Source of the DNA: Ascaphus truei
Lineage: Eukaryota; Chordata; Amphibia; Anura; Ascaphidae
Length of the DNA: 64,000 nucleotides
Direction of reading: 5' to 3'
Assembly: GCA_036426205.1 (NCBI GenBank)
Contig: CM071568.1
Location: 227,424,777-227,488,776, forward strand
Positions 51,269 through 61,344 of this stretch are shown here, piece after piece. The first letter of the stretch is position 1; each line of letters opens with the position of its first letter. Made by a program: the position numbers and the translations under genes. The notes below the pieces were generated by a model. That model had not been told where the DNA came from, made no database searches, and worked only from the letters and a program-made list of their open reading frames with translations.

Positions 51269-52113
51269 TGTGTTAACATACACCTGAATGCTCCAGACCA
51301 GTAAACTGCTAAAACTTCGGCTATTATAGGAGGTGGTCACACTTGCTGATGATTATTTAATCAAGGGCATTTCATTAGCAGCACCTGTCTGCTACTTAGC
51401 ATATTAATTCCTATGGAAGCAGTAAGGGTGTACTTAGTTTTTAACACTTGGCTTCCCCATTTTGGCTTTATTTTTTTAAATAAATCATGACAGTGTAATA
51501 TGTCATGTGCTGTTGTTCATCTGAGGTTGTATTTACCTAATTTTTAGACCTGCTAAGGAACAGATTGTTATGTCCTGATATGTAAAACCATAGAATTCAA
51601 AGAGGGTGTACTCTATTTTTCACACCACTGTACATCATACTCCAACATCTAAATGTTAATTCCACTATAGGACGATTTAGAGCAGAACACAAAGGGCGGT
51701 ACTTCCGGTTTGGACTCCTATATGTCTGAATGTTTCTATCAGTTCTCACTCTTTGATAAAGTGCACACATGCGCGAAATGCGTCAGAGTTCTCTCTGATA
51801 ATTCTCATATTTTACAATGTTACCTACGGCCCAATAAATCCGTTTTTAATTGATGTCTGAGCAATCCAGCCTTATTTTTCAGCAGTGCAGTGCCTATCTC
51901 CTCCCGCACGGGATTCCATTTCCGGTACTTGAAAGAGGTGTTTAAGGGTTGAGAGTCTCAAAAATTGTGAATCACCACTGTGCTCAATGTAGTAACTCTA
52001 AATTACTGAAAACTGCAATTCGAGTCAAGCCAACCTGTTTAAGCAAATGCACATGTGATTATGAACTGTATTTATCAGGTTTTCTGTATTGGATCATAGC
52101 ACAGTTAACTCAC

Positions 52114-53424
52114 CTCTGGAAGTTTGTGCAGAGAGAGATCTTCACAGGCACTCCTCGAATTAACAGCGGTCTCAACATTTGACTTTCTTAGAGTGGTCTC
52201 CAGTCTCGTAAATTCAACGACAAAAGGTGTATTGGGCTGGTTAGCTGTTTTGCAACTACTTTCTAAATTCTGGGGAGAATTCAAAAGCAATCCATAGATA
52301 ACACTGCGAATTGGCTGTGTTATCAGGTGAGCAGAGGGTCTTTGCATATTCTCAACCTGAGTATGAAGAAATGTTCTCCTTAGAACCAGGGCATCACTGA
52401 GGAACGGAGAGAGCTGGCCTCTTGCTAAAGCCCCCTGTACCCAATCCGGCAACTTTAGGTCCATTGCAGTTGGAGAGACATAAGATCCTCGCTGGAAAAA
52501 ACCCTCAAGGTTGGTGTCAGACAGGTTGTATTCCTCCATGGCAGAACAAAGCAGCTCTCTGATTCGTTTACGGTCCTGTACCGGAAGGTATTTTAACACG
52601 TTGCCCATGGCCTCCTCTGCGTCGGCAAAAGCCGAAAGCCAATTCAACAGAGCATGAATACGGGCGTGCTTCCTTCCACTATGGCTGGAGGCTCCCATGG
52701 GTAGATGTACCTTGCTGAAAAAAGTTTCTAAGGCTTGGACATTGATGTAGTCATTGCCACTAAGCACAGCGAAGAGAGGTAGCAAAGACATGTTCATGTT
52801 GTTAAAGTGACTACAAAACCTTTCTGCTGAGAAACATCTTGCTGGGATGTAACACTCCTTTTTCCCATGCAAGGTGACAATATTCTGCCACTGGAAGTAA
52901 CTAAGAGGGCAGTACCCAGCCTTCAAGTCAAAGATACAGAAGTCGCTGTCTAAGCTCAATACAGGGCAGCTCCAGCGATTGGCCAAGGTCACAATGTCTC
53001 CATCTGCCTCAGAAAAGCACTGAACAAAAGGCACTTGCATGTTTCTCAAAACCTGTATGAATACTTCTCTAACCAGCAGAGGAAGCACATTTCCACCTTC
53101 CCCTTTGGAAAGATTGTTTGCCATCCTGATCTTGTCCTTAGCCCGTTGCATTTGGGTCTGAAGCTTTTTATCGGAAATATCACAGCCTCCATCTAACGCA
53201 ACATAAGCGTGTATGCCACACCGTGCCAAGCTTTCAAAGAACGTGTGTACAATCTCAGTGAAGGAACCGTAATCTCCACCAAGTTGTAAATTGAAGCCGG
53301 AATCAAAGTAAAGTTTATGGTACAGGTTATTACCATCAATAATTATTTTTGTGTTTCTCAACTGCAAATCACTGAAGAAGTTTTTCTCAGAACCCACGTA
53401 GCTCATTAGTCCCTGGATTCCCAT
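52114..53424 (-). CDS. ASTE1: ASTE1 main coding exon with XPG-type nuclease domain
   Basis: The exon has 437 codons starting ATG at 53424-53422. The acceptor lies at 53448-53450 (ttgttttgtag), giving 23 nt of 5' UTR in the exon. The start is MGIQGLMSYVGSEKNFF, the conserved beginning of Asteroid proteins. XPG/FEN1-like motifs are visible: IIIDGNN (Asp30), AYVALDGG (Asp78), CFSEADGDIV (Glu139, Asp141) and LSLDSDFCIF (Asp159, Asp161), so the acidic metal-binding set looks complete. The donor is gag|gtgagt. With the three downstream exons the protein is 668 residues, close to human (about 679). Human ASTE1 is reported as a shieldin-linked structure-specific nuclease; fly Asteroid was linked to EGFR signalling (literature knowledge). 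Confidence 0.98.
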
Positions 53425-53692
53425 GGTGAAGATTGAAACAGAAAGATCTACAAAACAAAGAAGAATACATAATGACATACCTACTTTGTTGAGAAGATAT
53501 CAGTAGCTCATTACAGTTCTATTTGTGATAGAGTTTTTATGACGGACTCCAAGATAATGTCTCTAAACTAGATGTACTTGCAAGTTAGGATTTGTTTTGT
53601 CCTGTGGACAATATCCAATCAGATGCTGTTAAAGATGCAATCCAAGTCTGACATTTTCTTTGAAATAGTTTTTATTGCTAGGATTCAAGCAG

Positions 53693-53985
53693 GGGGTCTT
53701 CCGAGCTGAACCCCCTGCTTCCGGAGATACTTTCCTCCGAATTAGGTGCCGGTAGCAGCTCTCTTCAGCTGTCAGGGTTCACAATATGTCCGCTGTTTTA
53801 AAGATTTCGCAATCCTGCGGGCCAATACGAAGCCGTGATGTCATCGGTACGGCTTCCTTTTGGCCCATGTGACGCTGGAGCGGCTACCAACACCTACTTC
53901 GGAGGCAAGTATCTCCGGAAGTAGGGGTTCCCTGAAGCTGAAATTAACGAGGTTCAGCCCTGGAAGACCTCAAGCTTCAATTCTG
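53693..53985. repeat. Foldback element, 'gccaataggaagccg' family
   Basis: 'gagctgaaccccctgcttcc', 'gagatactttcctcc', then reversed 'ggaggcaagtatctccgg' and 'ttccctgaagctgaa'. The centre has 'gccaatacgaagccgtg'. It lies in the presumed first ASTE1 intron. Confidence 0.8.
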
Positions 53986-53999
53986 TATAAAAACTATTT

Positions 54000-55010
54000 T
54001 TGCTCCTTTAAGCTTTCAAGACCAAAATCCTTTTTTTTAAATGATACGACGCCTTCTCAGGTTTTTTATGTCACAATAATCTTCTCAAAATAATGGTCTT
54101 GGATGGTGGGTAGTTTGTTAGGAGTAAAATCTAAATAAAAGGCTTTAAATAGAATTTTTTTTTACAGTCACCCCTCTCTCAGGCACGCCCCTTGTATTGT
54201 AAACATTCTAGAACAGGCAGTTGGAAATACACTGCAAAAGGCCAATTTAAAGCAGCAATTCCCTTTACTTGCCATTAAAAAGAAGAAATACATATCCATT
54301 GTCTTTTCACCATTGGGATGTCATTATGCTGCCGAATTAAGTAATGTCAACCTTTTGAAATTCTGTATTAAAATATAGGGGGTAACAACTGATGTCTGAA
54401 ATAATAAACAGTTAAAAACTTCACAACATGAGATGGTGTAAATCACCCAGTTTGTGTTACTTTATTTTATTGTGGGGGATGGTTGTTTCAAAGCAAAGAC
54501 AGATTATTTTTATGACACCAACATGTATGAAGATTAGACCCGAGCGGTTTAGAAAGCTGGCAATCACTGTTACGTAGGCAAAAACATTATCGTCACTACC
54601 AAACATGCAGGTGGTATGGAAATCAACAAACACATCAGAGGAGCAGCAGAATCCCGGAGGAAACTCACAGTTCTAAAGGACGAGCGGATTGTGATTGTTA
54701 TTCCTATGACACTGTGGCCACGTCCTTCCATGCAGCACCGCACCCAAGCATGAAGCATGAGAGCCTGTAATGTGGAGATATGGCAGGAAGCACACAAACG
54801 AGTAGGCCAAAGTGAGTACGAGTGACACAGAATCATACATTAACACTTAGGTGCCGGGGCTATTTTTGGGCGGGGGTGCTGCTGTACATGTGAAATTAGT
54901 AACACACATAGATGTCAACACGTATACACTCCCCCACCCTGACTGGCTCGTGCTGACCTTATTGTGCGTGTTACTGTTAGGAGGTTCTCTCAACAAAGCA
55001 GGTTTCACCC
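54000..55010. other. Presumed ASTE1 first intron, nothing recognised
   Basis: AT-rich sequence without a coding exon or a repeat that I can name. GC content rises from about 54850 towards the promoter. Confidence 0.45.
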
Positions 55011-55019
55011 TCTCATGCT

Positions 55020-55290
55020 ATATCACTCACAATCGCAGGCGATCCCCCACACACATGAACAAACCGGAAATCCTCCTTAGTGACGTCATTGCGAAAGGCG
55101 TCCATAGCCGCTGAGAGAGAGGAGGCGTTCGGCCGGCAGCGGGAGGGCGGTCATGTTTGTGACGTCACGTCTCCATGGATACGGAGTGTAAACAAAGAGC
55201 GGCGAAGGTGGCCAGGGGCTGCTGCTGACTCAGCTGCACAGAGGATGCACGCAGGCACCCGCACTGGCAACAGGGGAAGGGAGAGGTAAA
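55020..55290. promoter_or_regulatory. CpG-rich, possibly bidirectional promoter (ASTE1 and maybe NEK11)
   Basis: The only strongly CpG-rich stretch in gene-proximal DNA. Two perfect cAMP-response palindromes, TGACGTCA, lie at 55081-55088 and 55160-55167. On the minus strand GTGAGT at 55030-55025 could be the donor of an ASTE1 5' UTR exon. On the plus strand GAGAG|gtaaaa at 55285/55286 could end a non-coding first exon of the divergent gene. In other vertebrates NEK11 starts head-to-head with ASTE1; here no NEK11 coding exon is visible, so that partner is inferred. Confidence 0.65.
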
Positions 55291-56527
55291 ACACCCAGTG
55301 TTATAGTGTGTGCCAAGTCAGGTGAGCCAGGGCAGTATTATAATATTCATTGTTGAGCAAAAACCCCATTAGAAAGTAGTTGTCCGGTTGAAGCCTATGA
55401 AGTCAGCTAATGCTTATTAAGAAGGGGTTCCCAGTATGAGGCTGAGGGCTATGGTACTATGTTTTAATGTAGCTGCACGCTATCCTCACCAGGCCCTGTA
55501 AAAGGTTTGTGGTAAATTAAAGCTGTAAGAACAAAAAAAGAGAGGGTAATTTTTTTTGAATGGGTGCCGTTTGAGTTCAGTTTTGTAACGTTAGTAAACA
55601 TAAGGGTGCTACTTTCTCGTCCGGTGCTGAGATGTCAACCCTAAGGAGTGAGGTTTGGGGATTGTGGTCCAAAAAACTGAATTATAATGGGGAAATATTG
55701 TTTTTTAAGCAGTAAGATTGCATTGAAGTCCATGAAACTGCTGATCTGTGGGACTAACTCCAAAACAGTTAGTGTTGACAGGTCTGGCACCTTGCACACC
55801 ATGCATAGGAAAATGTAAAGGTTATGTAGGGTTATACACTGTAAAATGTTAATACACTTTACAAATACAGGAGAACGACAATACGTTTTGTTAATATCCA
55901 GCTATTTTATTTTCTGTTTTACATGCCTCATAAAGAGAGGATTTACTTGTGTTTACCAATTTTTTTTTATTTGTATTGCTCTTTGAAAAAAAAAAAAAAA
56001 AACCTTTGTCTTCCACATTATTGAAAGCCTTGGGTTGCTGGCCCTACTGGCATTAAAAGGTTATGTGTGACCCCCTATAATAAGCCCATGGCTTATCAAT
56101 CAATGTGTACATGAATTAAAAGATGCAAGGTAAGCATGCATTTACCGTGGATCTCCATACATTGTTTGCTTTGCAAATAGGTTGATGAACTGACCAGCAA
56201 CAAAACGGTTAAATCAGCACATTCAAAGAAGGGTATTTTGAAATACTTTAGTTCAGTGGTTTTCAACCTTATTTCTCAACCGGACACGATCACAGAAAAT
56301 ACAGGAGAGACAGAGACAAATAGAGAGTCACAGGAGAGACAGTCAGATGGTCACGAGAGTCGAAGAGAGGGTTAGAGTCAGAGGGGGCAGACAGTCACAG
56401 AAAACACACAAACTGACAGAACAAACACACACACACATTTTTCAATGTTAAAGACAATTTGTGATTAGTTACAGATGGTCCTGAGACTCCTCGACAGGCC
56501 TGCTCCTGTCCTTTGCAGTGCATAGAA

Positions 56528-57289
56528 CAGTGTTTTTGAACAGGGGTTCCTAGGAACCCTTGGGTTCCCCGGGCATACATAATGGTTAACTGCAATTTTC
56601 AGGTCATTTGAAAATTGGACCAAATACAGAAGCATTGTAAATTCATCTGATCTCAGACACCCGATTAGAGAGGGTTGGGGTTCCTTACAATGCATCTAAT
56701 CTCAGACACACTATTAGGCCTCGTCCAGGATGAGAGCTCGCTCGCATTCAAAACTCTGAAACTCAATCCCCCATCCGTACTGCGCACACACATGAGCGTG
56801 CAGAGGCGCAATGCTTGCCGAGACAAATATTTTTGTATTTGTCGCGGTTGCCCTGGTCACGTGCGCGGTTCAGACAATGAGGGCGAACCGCTCACGTGAT
56901 GTCACGGGCATGCCCTCCTACACACGCAACTAGCTGGCCAGGAATCGTCCGATCAACATAAACACCTGAAGTCATGGCGCTCGAGCGCCAGCGTGCTCGC
57001 TTCTACCCTGGAGGCCTTAGAGAGGGTTGGAGTTCCTTACAATGCATCTGATCTCAGACGCGCTATTAGAGAGGATTGGGGTTCCTTACAATGCATCTGA
57101 TCTCAGACTCGCTATTAGAGAGGGTTGGAGTTCCTTACAATGCATCTGATCTCAGACGTGCTATTACAGAGGGTTGGGGTTCCCTACAATGCATCTGATC
57201 TCAAGAGCGCTATTAGAGAGGGTTGGGGTTCTGCAGAATTTCACAATATAATTATAGTTTCCTTAACCAAAAAAGGTTGGAAACGCCTG
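56528..57289. mobile_element. hAT-like MITE with expanded internal 49-bp repeats, perfect duplication
   Basis: Begins CAGTGTTTTTGAACAGGGG and ends GGTTGGAAACGCCTG. GCATAGAA flanks both ends (56520-56527 and 57290-57297), a perfect 8-bp duplication. Inside are about seven 49-bp units (ttccttacaatgcatctgat...), against three in the copy at 101-415. One unit is split by the Harbinger-like element 56717-57016. Confidence 0.92.
56717..57016. mobile_element. Harbinger-like MITE nested in the hAT element
   Basis: Starts GGCCTCGTCCAGG and ends CCCTGGAGGCC, with TTA on each side (56714-56716 and 57017-57019). Removing the 300 bp and one TTA restores the unit 'ctattagagagggttgg' exactly. A 3-bp TWA duplication is typical of PIF/Harbinger. 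Confidence 0.9.
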
Positions 57290-57329
57290 GCATAGAATAT
57301 AATGAAGGAGTGGGCACAGAGCCCAATCA

Positions 57330-57655
57330 GCCATTTCTCTCCTCTCTTCCTCCACCCCTCTATCATCACCCCTTTTTCTCTCTATCCATATCACCCTTCT
57401 CTCTCTCTCTGTCTCTCTCTCTCTCCATATCACCCATTTCTTTCTCTCTTGTCCCCATCACCCCTTTCACTCTCCCTCTCCATATCACCCCTTTCTCTCT
57501 CCCTCCCCATATCACTCGTTTTCTCTCCTATCTCCCCATAACCCCGTTCTCTCTCCTCCCCATCACCCCCTTTTCTCTCCCTCTCCCAATCACCCCTTTC
57601 TCTCTCTCTCCCTTCTCTCATCACCCGTTTCTCTCTACCTCTCGTTTCTCCTGCT
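57330..57655. repeat. Pyrimidine minisatellite, 'catatcacccctttctctc' units
   Basis: About a dozen imperfect units of 22-30 bp built from 'ccatatcacccctttctc' and TCTC runs. Both sense and antisense frames through it are open only because of composition. Confidence 0.93.
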
Positions 57656-58779
57656 CTGGGATGGGGGGCGATCGGGCAGGCAGTTGTGTGTGTGTGTGAT
57701 CAGGCGGGCGGACTCACCTGCTCACCAGGGCAGGGTCTGGCTGCCTGAAGTGGACTGTTCACTGAACGGGCACGGGCTGCATAGTGACACGCCTTGTGGG
57801 CTGCATACGGCCCACGTTTTTGACAGCCCAGGTTTAGTAGGTTCGTGAGTGCTCCTTACTATAGACATTGGAGAACTATAAACTATTTTCTCTGACTAAG
57901 CTTCATGTGATGTTAATCCCATGTGGATATTTGGTCATGTGGCAAGGTTACAGGCGTGGCAGCAGATTAGGTAGAAGCATGCGTTGCTAGATCAGGTGCA
58001 TACTGGGTTTAAGGTAACAGATAAGGTGGCACAACATGGTATCGGGTAGACATGATGCACAGGAAGAATGAAAGAACAGAGTAGATGGAAGAGGTCTTTT
58101 GAGAAAATGTGGCATGCACCTTTTCTTCTAGTTTCTTTGCATTCCAGTCAATCATATAGGAATTATACAATTATTAGGGATGGGGCTGGTATAGTAGCTG
58201 GGAATGAATACAGATTTTTCTACCATATTAACCGTTGGTGGGCAAAATTAGTGCACTTTTTTCATGAGTGACATTTGTTTTGCAATGTGTAAGTATGAAT
58301 GTACCTTTAAACTTTTCCCTAACTGTTATTTTTCTGCACCTACTACTTATGTTACATTGGAGCAACAACTATTGTAACCACATGATGTAATTATAGAGAT
58401 CACGCTTTATTTTCACTCATTTTGATATGATTCCTGCATTAAATATAGACTGTACACCTTGGCTCTAAGTTGGAAACTGAGAGAAAAGCAACAGGCTACG
58501 AATATTTATATGGTACCAATGCTAGTAACATCACTTCATTAAGGGTATTCATTATTATTTGTAACTCCCGATTGTTCTTTAGTTATATATTCTATGGAAG
58601 CAGAATACACATTACAATGTCATGTCTCCAGTTAACACGTTAGGAGACACAGAAAATATATAGTAGGTTTCATAAAACTCCACGGAATCACGATTCCTTG
58701 TCAGCTGGTAATAATTGGTTCCTTTGAGGCATGAGTTTTTTTTGGTATTAATGATTCAGTAATAGCATACAATTAGCGT

Positions 58780-59155
58780 GTATGTGTATAAACTTAAACA
58801 CAAGGAGATTACCAGGCGCACTATAGCTAACTTTTGGAAAAAGGAAGAACCTCAGCCAATGACTTTGATTTTGCAGAAATCAAAACAAGTTCATCATATT
58901 GAGCGTCTCACAAGTCTGTTAAATGGATCTTTTGATACATTGGGTGAGATGTGGTTCCCCTGGGAATCTGTACAATATATCAGAATTTGATTATGTTAAT
59001 GTACTTGATCTGAATTGTAAATTTATGATTAAATAGAAATGTGTAGGAATTGTAACATCCTCATCCTCCCTTTCCTCCTCCCTATTATTTTTTTGTTTCC
59101 TTCCTCATTCACCTTTTTATAATTTATGAAAATGATCAAAATAAACAGTTAATCC
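58780..59155 (+). pseudogene. 5'-truncated L1/Tx1-like LINE 3' end
   Basis: The frame EITRRTIANFWKKEEPQ, then HHIERLTSLLNGSFDTLG and EMWFPWE aligns with the end of the ORF2 at 30700-30800 (EKLTSLVND...VWFPWL). The tail ends in 'aaaatgatcaaaataaacag', followed by C runs. Confidence 0.7.
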
Positions 59156-59285
59156 CACCCCCCCCCCCCAACCCCCCCCCCCAACACCCCCCACAAGTAG
59201 ATGTACAGTATTTATTTAAATGGTGGCTTCAAGCAGCAGTTTATGTTCAGCCGGGAAAGGGTAAGGAATAGATCATTAGTAAGTA

Positions 59286-59771
59286 CAGGCAGTCCTCGTT
59301 TTACAAACGCTTCGCTTTACAACGAATGGCTTATCCAACGCTATGCAATGCATACCAATATTCATTTTTACAACGCCAAAATGGCTTAGCCAACGCTCTT
59401 ATGACGCTTTGCAACATTGTGTATGTGTGTATATATATATACACATTCACATAAACAACGTTGCAAAGTGTCGTAAGAGCGTATATATATATATATAATA
59501 TACTATATAATATTATATTATACTATATAATATATTATTTATTATGTTATATTATATATATAATACAGTATACACTATATAATGTGTGTGTGCTCCATAT
59601 CTTATTGCTTGCATAAAATATTTGGTGTATTTTAGTATTAAAAATGCCTTCAGGAACAGAATTTTTCATTTAAACAGTGTTCCTATGGGAAAACGTGTTT
59701 CGCTTTACAACGTTTCGCTTTACAACGCCATTTTGAGTAACGCATTGTGTCGGATAACCGAGGATTGCCTG
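59286..59771. mobile_element. Pogo/Tigger-like MITE, complete copy
   Basis: TA-CAGGCAGTCCTCG at the left and CCGAGGATTGCCTG-TA at the right, both flanked by TA. It contains 'ttcgctttacaacg' three times and a long TA-rich centre with the inverted pair 'acgttgcaaagtg' / 'cgctttgcaacatt'. Confidence 0.9.
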
Positions 59772-60320
59772 TATACGGCTCAGTTATAAGGACTATTCGT
59801 GTTGTGGTGAGCAGCGTTGCAGTCCTGGTCTTGAACATACTGCTCTGTGTAATGCTAAAAAGATGCTCAAAACCTCTTCTCCTTATGGAAAAGATAACTT
59901 GTGCATTAGCTCCAACACATAGACCATTACCAGATTTGCAGTGGCGTTTGCGGGTACAATCTAAGATACGGAATAATAATAATGCTTTTCCTGGAACCAG
60001 GGTCACGAATGATGTATGAATAGTTCCAGTAAGCTCAACTCATGTCTTCCCTCTTCCAAAGCATGACAAGTCCTTAATGTCTTTCTTAATTTTATTGCTG
60101 GATTAGAAAACACAGGAACTTGTGGGTGTAGTGTAGGCAGAGAGTGCTTCTCTATGTGGGATGCTTCTATGGGGTTAGACTATGGTGAGAGAGAAAGGCC
60201 TTACCAGGGGTGGATGCAGACAGGTCTGTACTCACAAAGGTATTTGGTTGGACTCCCCTGTGGGTAGTGGGTGAGGGTGGTTGGGGGGGTTAGTGGGGGA
60301 GGGTATGTGGGTGATGGTGG

Positions 60321-60375
60321 GTTAACCCCTTAATGACTGTAGCGGTTAATAACCGCTATGGTGATTAAGGGGTTA
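60321..60375. repeat. Short hairpin, 'ttaaccccttaat' family
   Basis: 'ttaaccccttaat' and 'attaaggggtta' flank 'gcggttaataaccgc', a near-perfect palindrome. A diverged relative is at 60657-60705 ('taaccccttcattacctta'). Confidence 0.8.
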
Positions 60376-60420
60376 GGGGACATTACATTGGATGTTTTAA
60401 TTCTTGTGTCTGTTTTGCAG

Positions 60421-60483
60421 AAGCGGATGGTGCATGGGCATGATGAAGATGAGGATGGCCTTCATCGTGGCAGCCGCACATGG
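60421..60483 (+). other. Splice-bounded 63-nt open segment, unassigned
   Basis: Preceded by 'cttgtgtctgttttgcag' and followed by 'gtgagtgc', both strong splice signals, and open over 21 codons with an acidic HDEDEDG run. It matches no ATP2C1, ASTE1 or NEK11 segment that I can recall. It lies between two 'ttaacccctt' hairpins, so it may be part of a repeat that only resembles an exon. Confidence 0.35.
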
Positions 60484-60727
60484 GTGAGTGCTATATGTAT
60501 TTAATGTCTTTATTGTTGAGTATGTATTTTAAATGGACAACTGCACTATTATCCATTTGTGGATAATAGTAATGTTGCCCATTACTGTATTGTATGTTGT
60601 GTATTGCTGCTATGTTTATTGGGGGCAATTGTCCCCAATAAACATGCTAATATGCGTTAACCCCTTCATTACCTTAGCGGCTATTCGCTATGGTAATGAA
60701 GCAGCATTAATGTATTTTAATAATATT

Positions 60728-60985
60728 GTGCGGGAGCAGGGGGCCCCCTGAGCTGAACCGCATTTATTTGTGGCTCAGAGACCTCCTGCTTCCGGAGTTA
60801 CAGGCCCCGGTTTTGGGGCATCGGTTACAGTGTGGACGCCATGTTTGTTGCGGGCACGTAGCCTATGGGACGCTATAAACATGGCGGCGACACTGCCCAT
60901 CCGATCACACATACCGGGGCCTGCAACTCGGGAAGCAGGGGGTCCCTGGTCCACAAAGTGATGCGGTTCAGCTCGGGGGACCGCC
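60728..60985. repeat. Foldback element, 'gggagcagggggccccctga' family
   Basis: Arms 'cgggagcagggggcccc' with 'gagctgaaccgca' and, reversed, 'tgcggttcagctcggggg', and 'gttacaggccccggtttt' with 'accggggcctgcaactc'. A near relative follows at 61108. Confidence 0.8.
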
Positions 60986-61107
60986 TGCTCACTGTACAGT
61001 ATTATTAAATAAATATTCATGCTGCTTCGCTACCGTAGCAGATACCCTGTAAGGTAAGGAACGAGTCTTTATTGATATGTGTGTTTTACTCATAGTGTAG
61101 ATGTGCA

Positions 61108-61342
61108 GAGGGTCTCCGGAGCAGAAACGTTTTTGTTTTAGGTCCGGGGACCCAATGCTCCCCGAGATACAGGCCCCTTTAGGGGGTGCCGGTATCCCTC
61201 TGCTTTGTTTACATGCCGCGGTCACGTGATCGGGACATTTAAATGCAGAGGGATACCGGCACCTCATAAAGGGGTCTGTATCTCGGGGAGCAGGGGGTAC
61301 CCCGACCTGAAACCAATGCGGTTCAGCTCCGGGGACCCCCTG
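61108..61342. repeat. Foldback element, close relative of 60728-60985
   Basis: 'ccccgagatacaggcccctt', 'gggggtgccggtatccctc' and the reversed 'gagggataccggcacc', 'gggtctgtatctcgggg'. Centre contains 'cacgtgatcgggac'. Confidence 0.85.
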
Positions 61343-61344
61343 TA

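Larger units (their letters stand above)
48916..51630 (-). mobile_element. Tc1-like transposon with insertions, TA duplication
   Basis: Terminal repeats start CAGTGGTGTGAAAAATAAAG and are inverted at the right end (tttttcacaccactg), TA on each side (48914-48915 and 51631-51632). The arms are about 200 bp with an inner repeat 'aagtacacctta', the IR/DR plan of many Tc1 elements. The left arm is split by about 600 bp of other sequence (49033-49635), and the transposase gene by about 400 bp (50446-50850). Total 2.7 kb against about 1.5 kb expected. Confidence 0.93.

Noticed and set aside
57223..57699. 158-codon Ser/Pro/Leu-rich frame
   Set aside because: It runs through a pyrimidine minisatellite.
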